The notes beneath the pieces were generated by a model. It had not been told where the DNA came from, did no database searches, and worked only from the letters and a program-made list of their open reading frames with translations. Source: Adiantum capillus-veneris (Eukaryota > Streptophyta > Polypodiopsida > Polypodiales > Pteridaceae). From it: a stretch of 64,000 nt of DNA. Position numbers and translations under genes: made by a program. Shown here in pieces: positions 53,919-62,557 of this stretch; position 1 is the first letter of the stretch; each line of letters begins with the position of its first letter. The stretch spans positions 29,007,469 to 29,071,468 of the forward strand of contig CM043942.1 in NCBI GenBank assembly GCA_014529385.2. Reading direction: 5' to 3'.

Positions 53919-55374
53919 GCTTAGGTGTAAGGTGCAGCGGAATGAATGTTTGAACTTTGCTCAAGATGAGTGCTTCGAACTGTGCTCAAGGTTCCTTTTG
54001 TTCTTATGGAAGGGAGAGCCTTCCGTTCTTAATGAGAGAGTGCTATGATCACAAACAAAGCGAATGGACAATGTGCGTGCAAGTGTATGAGACTGAGAGG
54101 TAGAGAGAGAAGAGAGATACGACACCAAAGACGTTGTAAAACCCTCCTCCGAAGGCCCCACTCTCGTTGGCGAGAGTGGTCTACTTATGATTGCACAATC
54201 TGGTACAAAGTGAATGCATGTGACTGATGCAAATCTAGGCTATGTCGACGATGACGACTTGGATGGCGACGCCGACCTAAGGGCTGAAATCTGCAATCTT
54301 TTATCTGCTGTCCAAGACGCTAAGGGCTGAAATCTGCTACAAATCCAAAAACGTTGGTTTTGGGGCCGATTCTGTTGATCTTTGTCGCTGAAATTCTGCA
54401 GGTCTTAGGGCTGAAAATCGCCATGGTTCATTGTGCAAATCTGGAAACGCTAGGTTTGCTAAAGCTTTTGTTGGCAATGTTCTTCTTGTTGAAAACGCTA
54501 GGGAAGGAAGTCTTTTGCTTGGAGGAGTAACCGCCACCAAGGTCTTGCTGAGAAGTTGCCTGTTGAGCACTGGTGCTCCTGCTGCCTCTTTTGCCAATTA
54601 GTGCTAGTCTAGGTTTGCTTATATACAAACTTACTCAATTTGCCCTACCTACTTTCCAACAAAAGTCACTTAAAAATAATAAGTGAAAAATGTCAAAAAT
54701 AGGGAAAATAGGCTAAATGCACTGGAAAATTCCCCTGAAGGATTTTGATGGGAATGCTTATGATCATGCTGTGTGCAACCAGAGGATATGTATCTACACT
54801 AAGTGACTGGGCATGCACGGTCTACGAATAGACTCACAAAAGTGCTAGATCACTTCTAAATCTAGACTGACTGGACTGACTGAACCCTTGTCGTGTTGTA
54901 GCTTGTCCACGGACACAAAGGGTTGGATGTGTCACGTGACATCCCCTCCTTTTCAAAGTGAGGTATTGGTACCGAACTGTATGGCGTCGAGGGAGATCGC
55001 CAACAACATCCGGAATCCTCGAAAGGACTCTTCGCCGGCTCACTCTGATGTGTGGGTCGTGAGGTACTTGAACTTTATAAAGGTCTGTAACGCTTGCTTC
55101 TTTGTTCCGCGCCGAAAGCGACACAAAGTCTTTTGAGGCTCATTGAATGCTTCAACTTTGTCTAGAGTCATGCTTCTTTCTTCTTCAAGAATCTCCGAGG
55201 CTGGAAATTCCCGAAACCACTTTCAACACAAAAACATGAACATACCTATTCCATGTAAAGTGACTGGAAAAAATCTTGTCTTCCTCAAAGACTGTGCATG
55301 CAATGTAGATGAACAAAGAGACGGAGTGCCAAACCGTTCAGGCAAACAATGAGATCGAATCTTTCTCTTATGAT

Positions 55375-56481
55375 CTAAATCAACTGTGGCAATTTACAAT
55401 CGAAATGCCTATGCTTGGTGCTTATACTTTCATGTGTTCTTTCTACAAATGTGTCATACCAAGGAAGAGACATGGAATGTGACGTCCTTGAATGCATACT
55501 TTTCATCTTTTCATGAACCATCCGCATACATTCGTGCTCATTCATGAGAGAAACGTGCTCAACGTACAATATGCCATGCCTAGGAAAAGGGATCACATAA
55601 AGACGCTGACGAAAATACAGGAACGGATCACGAATGAAACACTCGAACAATGCGTGTGTATGAATCATGCGAACACATAATAATTCCTGTGAGGGTTCTT
55701 TGGACCTAGGCTCGAGAGCCAAGATCGTGTCTTCGTGATTGATCGTCTCTGCAATGAGGTTAGCTTCAGTAGAGAAAGTATCAACTAACACATCATCCTT
55801 ATGAACAATCACATCTTCTTCATGCAACTCATCATGCTTGTGAGAAATCACATCTTGCTCATGCAAATCATCATGCTTGTCATTGTCATCCAAATCATCA
55901 TGCTCATCATTAGCATTCAAATCATCATGCAAATCATTGTCACTCAAATCATCATGCTTCTCATAATCATGCAAATCTTGTGTGTCATGCTTGGAAGAAG
56001 AAGAGACTGAGAGAGTCTCCTTTTTCTTATTCTGTGAAAACTGCGCCTGCACTTGAGAAAAGAGTCGCAAGAACTCTTTCATGTGTTGGTCGCTCTTCTT
56101 TTGTCTTGCTTTGTTCTCGCGGTCATATTCTGCTTGTCTTTCGTTGTTCTCGCGATCAAATTGTGCTTCTCTTTCTTTGTTCTCGCGATCCAATTTGGCT
56201 TGACTTTCTTTTTCTTCCAAGTCGTACTTATTCTCTATGGCTGCCATTTCTTCTTTGTAGGCCTTTCTGTCTGCTTCTCTTTCTGCTTTTCGTGCTTCGC
56301 GGTCTAACTTCATGTCCATCACCATCTTGTCGAAAGCCTCCATAAGAGTTAGTGCAATCCTTGACGTAGCTGGGGAAGGGGGAGGGTCGGAAAAACCTCC
56401 TGGTGGGGAAAATTCTTCTTTGCCTCTCTCATGCTCATCACCTGTATGCGAAGTATCCATTCCGCTTCGGCTGATGACCAT
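55375..56481 (-). CDS. Intact 368-residue LARD protein, unknown family
   Basis: ATG at 56481 (MVISRSGMDTSHTGDEHERG) is conserved in copy A. Residues 20-45 are Pro/Ser-rich. Residues 55-150 are a strongly charged predicted coiled coil containing an 11-residue repeat (LDRENKEREAQ / FDRENNERQAE / YDRENKARQKK). Residues 165-232 are His/Asp repeats (HDDL, DND, HKHDEL). Residues 265-368 form a Cys/His/aromatic-rich module conserved in copies A and C (LCVRMIHTHALFECFIRDPF, LYVIPFPRHGILYVEHVSLM, KMKSMHSRTSHSMSLP). There is no zinc knuckle, protease, RT or integrase motif. It could be a structural, gag-like protein of a non-autonomous element, with the coiled coil driving assembly. That is inference, and I recognise no family. 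The reading frame has no internal stop. Confidence 0.7.
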   Translation of the reverse strand: MVISRSGMDTSHTGDEHERGKEEFSPPGGFSDPPPSPATSRIALTLMEAFDKMVMDMKLDREARKAEREADRKAYKEEMAAIENKYDLEEKESQAKLDRENKEREAQFDRENNERQAEYDRENKARQKKSDQHMKEFLRLFSQVQAQFSQNKKKETLSVSSSSKHDTQDLHDYEKHDDLSDNDLHDDLNANDEHDDLDDNDKHDDLHEQDVISHKHDELHEEDVIVHKDDVLVDTFSTEANLIAETINHEDTILALEPRSKEPSQELLCVRMIHTHALFECFIRDPFLYFRQRLYVIPFPRHGILYVEHVSLMNEHECMRMVHEKMKSMHSRTSHSMSLPWYDTFVERTHESISTKHRHFDCKLPQLI

Positions 56482-56702
56482 GCACTATGATCTTTGGTTC
56501 TTAAGTTCACGAGGAACTTGGGTTCTTGCGGGTCTTGGGTTCTTGGGGGTCTTGAGGGTCTCGAGGTCTTGAGGTTCTTGAGGGTTTTCTTTTGCTTGCA
56601 ATCTGTGCTCGAGAAGGATCTTCTCTTCACCCGAGTTCTGCTCTTTTCCGCGGGCGCACCCCTTGGCGGCCTTGCGCTCACACCAAGGTTTCTTTTTCCC
56701 AC
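56349..56702 (-). CDS. Basic leader ORF of the LARD family (copy B)
   Basis: ATG 56702 encodes MGKRNLGVSARPPRGAPAEK, then a Lys/Arg/Pro-rich stretch built on AAGAACCYC-like repeats, and overlaps the start of the 368-residue ORF in another frame. The copy A counterpart begins at 33012. It may be leader RNA sequence rather than a protein gene, as no domain is visible. Confidence 0.3.
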   Translation of the reverse strand: MGKRNLGVSARPPRGAPAEKSRTRVKRRSFSSTDCKQKKTLKNLKTSRPSRPPRTQDPQEPKFLVNLRTKDHSAWSSAEAEWILRIQVMSMREAKKNFPHQEVFPTLPLPQLRQGLH

Positions 56703-56923
56703 CTCACGTCGATTGGCCGGCCGCTAAGTGCACGGTCCGCTCTCAATGAGTGAAAAGAGGCACAAGGGGAGGTTGGACAAGCCCTTCTTTCTTGGGATTC
56801 CTGTCACTCTTCAAAAACACGATTAGGAATCGACACGCCCAAGCGAACTTGGGTTCGTGCGACCGCAACAAGCAAAAAAATTTCTTGTGATTCTTTCCTT
56901 GAGTGATACAGAACACTGCCAAA

Positions 56924-56935
56924 GCTCTGATACCA
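56924..56935 (-). promoter_or_regulatory. Copy B primer-binding site
   Basis: Minus TGGTATCAGAGC, one base from the LTR end at 56937. Exact initiator-Met type, as in copy A. Confidence 0.88.
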
Positions 56936-57629
56936 ATGTAAGGTGCAGCGGAATGAATGTTTGAACTTTGCTCAAGATGAGTGCTCCGAACTGTGCTCAA
57001 GGTTCCTTTTGTTCTTATGGAAGGGAGAGCCTTCCGTTCTTAATGAGAGAGTGCTATGATCACAAACAAAGCGAATGGACAATGTGCGTGCAAGTGTATG
57101 AGACTGAGAGGTAGAGAGAGAAGAGAGATACGACACCAAAGACGTTGTAAAACCCTCCTCCGAAGGCCCCACTCTCGTTGGCGAGAGTGGTCTACTTATG
57201 ATTGCACAATCTGGTACAAAGTGAATGCATGTGACTGATGCAAATCTAGGCTATGTCGACGATGACGACCTGGATGGCGACACCGACCTAAGGGCTGAAA
57301 TCTGCAATCTTTTATCTGCTGTCCAAGACGCTAAGGGCTGAAATCTGCTACAAATCCAAAAACGTTGGTTTTGGGGCCGATTCTGTTGATCTTTGTCGCT
57401 GAAATTCTGCAGGTCTTAGGGCTGAAAATCGCCATGGTTCATTGTGCAAATCTAGAAACGCTAGGTTGGGAAAAACGCTAGGTTTGCTGAAGCTTTTTCT
57501 GGTGATGATCTTCTTGCTGAAAACGCTAGGTTGAGGCTGTGGATGGCGATGAGTATCTGATGCAAAAACGCCAGGGAAGGAAGTCTTTTGCTTGGAGCAA
57601 TGAGGCTAAAATTGCTTTGCTGGGTAAAG

Positions 57630-58848
57630 TGAAACCGGCCTGTTTAATCCAAAAAGGGCAGTAGACCTTAGACTTAAACCTTATTTGCTTTCACCCATTT
57701 AATTTGTCACCCACTTTACGTGTACTTTCAAGACACAACAAAGGGGAAAGGGACACATGTTGCTAGATTGCACCTGTATGAGAAGACCGACACCAGATTG
57801 GCCCCTAAATAGGCGCCCCTTTCGGTATTCTTTATTCTTTAAAAGAGGGAATAAAACTTGTGGTTCCCTACAAGCTGCCCCGCACAACCTTGGCTGAATA
57901 CACAGCAGGCTGTAATTCACTGTTTCGGGCTCTGTTTTGCGTGCCGATTGCATCCGTAGCAAGTCCTCGAGCTCCTGCACCTGTAGGGCTACTTGCCCTT
58001 TGAATCGGACGAGATTTCGCACGTGAAACCTCTCTGAATTACCTGTACCTACAGGGGATTAGCCGCTAGCTAATCCAGTACCTGTGCAAGAGGCTCTTGC
58101 CTCGACAATCGCTCATGAACCCACACAACTGTACATTGGTCAATTGAAAAGCCCACTAGAGGGGCATAACATACTGCCATAGGGGAGAGAGAGGGCAGTG
58201 CGTAGCGTGTAGGGCATCACTCTTGGCACCGCACTGTACATAAGAGGGAAACATAGCACTCCATAGCTCTCAACTTGTGACAAATTGCAAATGAAGGCCT
58301 CTCCCAGCTTAAAAGTCAGTGCCCATTTTTCTGCATGAGGCAGGTTCATGAAAAACTGCCACTTGGCGCTTTTACAAGCATTTTCCCGTTTCGGGTTCGC
58401 CGCTTAAAAATATCTCAACCGACGCGTAAGTTGACTTCGCGGCAGAGTTATAAAATGTTCCCCTTGTCATTCCGGAGGTAATGACGCGAACACATTTTCA
58501 GGTCCCAAAATAGCAGTTCCCTAAATTTTAGGAGATGCTGCCATTGTATCTTTCTAGGTCATCTAACTCTCTTTGTACACTGCAGCCACACCAAGAACTG
58601 AAATGTAGCCTCTGTAGCAAAGGATTCCACTTTGGCTAGTCAATGACCCCACTTTGGCTAACCATAGTCCTTGTCCAACCTTAGTGCTCTCTTGCCCTCA
58701 GGCCTGGCCTCCCTCTGAACAGTTCCACACTAGCTATGCAATGTAAGGCAGTTAGATTTCTCGAGGGGTGTTTCCAAAAAGTGAAAGTAAATAAATAATA
58801 AGAAAGAAATCAACAAAAAGGATAGATAGTAGTCACACGCTGGTGACA
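57630..58848 (-). repeat. Gypsy2 3' LTR
   Basis: 1,219 bp. It contains GGCGCCCCTTTCGGTATTC (57822-57840), shared with gypsy1. Compared with the 5' LTR it lacks about 260 bases after CCTTGGCTGAA (57897). A deletion here is more likely than an insertion there, because the extra part is not flanked by obvious repeats. Confidence 0.92.
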
Positions 58849-58864
58849 TACCCCCCTCTTGAAA

Positions 58865-59422
58865 TCTCAAACGTCCTCGTTTGCATCTATGTCGTACATG
58901 CTCACAGTCAACACTCAGGTGTGCGCACACCTGTCGACACATGCACGACACATACATGCTCATTGTCAGCCTTGGTGTATTCAGCACCTCGTTGACACAT
59001 GTATTGCCTTCGTGTGAACCCTGTCCCAATGACATAGTGGTAGCTTCGCACTCTGCCATTGCTTTGAGTCATTAACTTTCCAATGACAAAATGGTAGCTT
59101 CACATTTTGCCACTGTCTTTTATTACACGTTGGATCCAATAACACTTTCGAGCATACCCAAACCGACAGTTTAAGAATGCAATTACACATGAAACCTTTA
59201 ATAGAAGCAATTACTGTATCCCTGACAAACTGACAAGAAATACTCACTTCTATAGCACTAACCACAGTTTTGGACATTCCGTAAGAGCAATTGCCAAACT
59301 GACAATCTGTACAGCTCTAACATTCATGTAAGATGTACTTGATTTGAGCTCACTTTAAATACCATGTACACCATTTCTTTCAGAAGCCATTGTCACACTG
59401 ACAATCCATGTAGCTTTGAAAC
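58865..59422. other. Gypsy2 3' spacer
   Basis: Non-coding sequence between the polypurine tract and the pol stop. It contains a partial 36-base duplication (CCAATGACATAGTGGTAGCT near 59024 and CCAATGACAAAATGGTAGCT near 59080). Confidence 0.6.
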
Positions 59423-61275
59423 TCAAGGGGTCAAGGTAGGTTGCAAATCAAAGGCTTCAAGGTAAAGTGATAACACAGTTGGTGACTCTGCAAGTTTACC
59501 TTCTTTCATCCACTTAGCATCCATTGGTGGATTGTTTCTGAACTTCACCAAGTAACGCCTAGCAACCTTGCCTTTCACTTTTCTTTCTTTATGTGCCAAA
59601 ATCTGTTCCGGGACAAGATCTCGTCAAGTTCCTCGACTTTCGGCTGATCTTCAGCTGACATATCTTCTGGCACATCACCCACATAGGGTCTGAGAAGACT
59701 CACATGAAACGCATTGTGAATCTTCCAACTATCAGGCAATTTCAGCCTATATGCAACATCACTAATAATGTCGCGTACTTGAAAAGGCCCATAGTAACGC
59801 ATGCTGAGCTTTGGAAACAGTCTTTCCTTGCCCTTCATCTTCTTTAACCTTGCCTTTTCAAAGTGTAGAAGCACCCAATCACCAAGTGAAAATACCACTT
59901 CACGACGGTGACGATCAGCTGCTTTCTTTTGCTTTGCCTGAGTCTTTTCCAAGGCCACTTTGACCTTCTTGTACATTTCATCCATGTCCTGAACATACTT
60001 ATCTGCTTCAAATATCTTGTCCTTTGTATGCAGTATGGGAGAAACTTTCTTGCCACCTTCAACTATCTCAAAAGGTGCCTTGCCTGTTGATGAATGCACT
60101 GTATTATTGTAAGCATACTCCACCAATGGCAAATACTGCTCCCACTTTCCTTTATGCTCTGACACATAGCACTTCAGTAGATCTAGGACAGTAGAATTTG
60201 CCTCTTCTGACTGCCCATCTGTTTGGGGATGAAATGACGAAGAGAATTTGAGCGTTGTGGCCATATTCTCAAACAAGCCTCTCCATAACAAACTTGTCAT
60301 GCGTGGATCACGGTCGCTAACAATCGACTGTGGCATGCCATGATACTTGAAAATATTGCTCATAAACAAGCGTGCCATCTGATCTGGCTTTATCTTCTTC
60401 CTGACAGGAATAAAATGAGCCTGCTTGCTGAATCTGCAAATGATGGTCCAAATACCATCGTTTCCTGTCTGTGTTCTCGGAAGATCAAAGATAAAATCCA
60501 TAGCAATACTTTCCTATGGTTTATCTGGAATAGGTAGTGGTTGCAATAACCCTGGTGCCTTTTGCCTGTCAAACTGACCTTCTGGCATATTAGGCATTCT
60601 CGCACAAAGGCATCCACATCTCTTCTCAATGTAGGTCAGTAGAAGAATGTCTCAACCGCTTTAACTGTAGCATCAATACCAGGATGCCCTGCATACGGTG
60701 GGACATGACTCTCTTCCATAACTTTGCGTCGCAATGGCTTTGTGACACGCAATCTGCCTTGCATCATCATGAACCCATCTTTGAGAAGATAGTGTTCATG
60801 ACGTTGTCCATCCATTAGCTGCTCGAAGATCCTTGCAAAATCTTCATCATTTGCATACTGTTCCCTCATATCATCAAGTTCATGATGATAAGGAATTGAC
60901 ACAGCTGAAATTTGTGGCTTTCTTGACAAGGCATCAGCCACAACGTTCTTCTTGCCTTCCACATGCACAATCTGAAAATGGAACATGGACAAGATATTTG
61001 TCCATTGCATATGCTTCTCAGATAACTTTGCCTGTGTTAAGAAGTATTGCAAGGTCTGATGATCCGTTTGGACAACGAAATCTGCACCTAGCAGGTAGTG
61101 TTTCCAAGTTAAGAGCGCATGAATGACGGCCTGCAGTTCTTTTTCATAGACTTGCATAGTCTTTTCTGGCCCTTGCAAGATTCTACTCTCATAGGCTACT
61201 ACCCTGCCATCTTGCATTAGCACTGCAGCAATGCTACTACCACAGGCGTCACACTGGACCGCAAATGACTTTACT
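59423..61275 (-). pseudogene. Gypsy2 RNase H, integrase and chromodomain
   Basis: The frame enters from gag at about 61270 as FAVQCDACGSSIAAVLMQDG, then YEKELQAVIHALLTWKHYLL and DHQTLQYFLTQAKLS (RNase H). ADALSRKPQISAV and the integrase zinc region (ESHVPPYAGHPG...CLICQK) follow, with frame breaks near 60636 and 60500. The integrase core is MDFIFDLPRT, VSDRDPRM and HPQTDGQSEEAN, with all three acidic residues present. After GDWVLLHFEKARLKKMKGKE and HNAFHVSLLRPY a frameshift near 59625 leads to the chromodomain (YLVKFRNNPPMDAKWMKEGK...YLEAFDL) and a stop at 59423. Without RT and protease it cannot replicate by itself. Confidence 0.92.
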
Positions 61276-62450
61276 GGAAGTAGAGCTTTCCAAAACCTCC
61301 GATTGTAGTCATCCAGATTCTTGCATGTGGCAGCATTAAGCTGGTGCCATTCTGTCATGATATCTGCTTCAAAGTCATCAGATAACCATGCTGCTGCAAA
61401 AATCTGCTTGAAGTAAATCCATGTGGACGGAGCTTGCCCTTGAAGCTAAAGTTGTCCACCATTGTTCCGCATTCCCTGTCAAGAAAGTGGCTGCCTTGCG
61501 GACCTTTGAAGCCTCTGTAAAGTTTCCCCCTGCATAGGCCTTGTCAAACTGCTGGAGGAATGAGAGAGCCTTCTTCCTGTCATCAAACCCTGTAAAGGTC
61601 GTGAATGACACACCTTTGCCACCTTCTTTGTACGGAGTTGGCCTCTCCAGCGGCGTTAAGTTGTCATATGGAAGTGACTGAAACATGGGAACACTGTTAG
61701 GGTTCATCTGTGTTCCTTGACGGCTATTAAGTTGACCTGGAAATGCCATATTTGGCTGTTGATTTGTAATTCTAGCCATACCAAAATTTGCCTGTGGCAT
61801 CCCAAATTGGCCTTGAATGCTTTGAAACCCTGGTAGCATGCCCGTGACACCATACATGGGGTTAGGCATCATTGTTTGAGCACCCCCGAACACTATTCTT
61901 GGCGTGTAAAACTGATTTCCAGGTGCATGACTAGCCATGCTCTGGAATACCGATCCACCTCCAAAATAGCCAAGGTGTACTGAAGGTGGTGGGAAGACTT
62001 GTTGCATAGCCTGTAGGTTGCTTCCTTGCCCATTAGAACCAGCTATAGGCTGCTGAAAGGTGGTTGGCTGAACTGTACAGCTTGAAAGATTGGCATTTCA
62101 GCCACCTGTTCTTGCACCTTAGGCACAGGTTGTGGAGATTGCATATTCTCCGTCAAGTGTACAGGTGTTTCCATTGACTCTGCAGTATGAATCACCTGTG
62201 CTTGAGCCTTAACAGGCTTTTGAATATGATCCAGTGACCCAACTTGCTGAGACGGAAGAGGAGGTTGCAGAAAGGCTAAAAACCTCGGGTTCTGCATTAC
62301 TTGTGTGAACATAGCCACAGCAGTAGCCAACTGGGTCCTGAATATATCATCATCCATTTGTGGTGGTCTTGAAGACTCACCCACTTCATTTGTCTGTTGA
62401 CCCTGTGAGGAGGAAACCTCTTCAGTCACATCATCTGGTCTGTCAGCCAT
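61276..62450 (-). pseudogene. Gypsy2 gag, truncated and fused to RNase H
   Basis: ATG 62450 (MADRPDDVTEEVSSSQGQQT) opens a Gln/Pro-rich N-terminus to 62043. A single frameshift near 62060 leads to a Met/Gly/Pro-rich linker (MYGVTGMLPGFQSIQGQFGM) and the Retrotrans_gag core (VSFTTFTGFDDRKKALSFLQ, FLTGNAEQWWTTLAS). A further frame change near 61390 gives EWHQLNAATCKNLDDYNRRF and WKALLPV, where gag runs straight into RNase H. The C-terminal gag part with the zinc knuckle is gone. Confidence 0.9.
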
Positions 62451-62533
62451 AATTGCAATTCCGTGTGTGTGGTGTATGATCCCGTGTGTCTTCTAGCCCA
62501 AACTGACCAAGGCTCACTTCTATGGGAAAAAGT

Positions 62534-62557
62534 GATTCAATCCCGGCGATGGAACCA
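62534..62557 (-). promoter_or_regulatory. Gypsy2 primer-binding site, Glu-tRNA-like
   Basis: The plus strand reads GATTCAATCCCGGCGATGGA then ACCA, directly before the LTR. It looks like the 3' part of a tRNA (T-loop, acceptor strand, CCA). The acceptor part CCGGCGATGGAACCA differs from plant tRNA-Glu (CCGGCAACGGAACCA, from memory) at two positions. The other elements here use initiator Met. Confidence 0.65.

Larger units (their letters stand above)
47827..53925 (-). mobile_element. LARD-family element, copy C (interrupted by copia2)
   Basis: The 3' LTR (47827-48872) starts, on the minus strand, TATCACGTGACACATCC after a polypurine tract and ends CACCTTACA. The internal region is 48873-50088 plus 53514-53925. 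It keeps the conserved LARD module (49309-49611) and the His/Asp-repeat part (49687-49911). Upstream it switches to a gypsy-type protease segment not present in copies A and B. At 53925 it abuts the LTR of copy B without a primer site, so its 5' end is either lost or lies beyond copy B and gypsy2, outside the window. Confidence 0.75.
53926..57629 (-). mobile_element. LARD-family element, copy B, with intact internal ORF
   Basis: The 3' LTR is 53926-54941 (minus TGTCACGTGACACATCC...CACCTTACA) and the 5' LTR is 56937-57629, cut by gypsy2. The primer site TGGTATCAGAGC is minus-strand 56924-56935 and the polypurine tract AAAAGGAGGGGA is next to the 3' LTR. The internal region of 1,995 bp is uninterrupted, giving the clearest view of the family: basic leader ORF, 368-residue ORF, chromodomain-like tail. 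No reverse transcriptase or integrase core is present. The two LTRs are nearly identical over 53926-54460 and 56937-57470, then differ by small indels. Confidence 0.9.
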
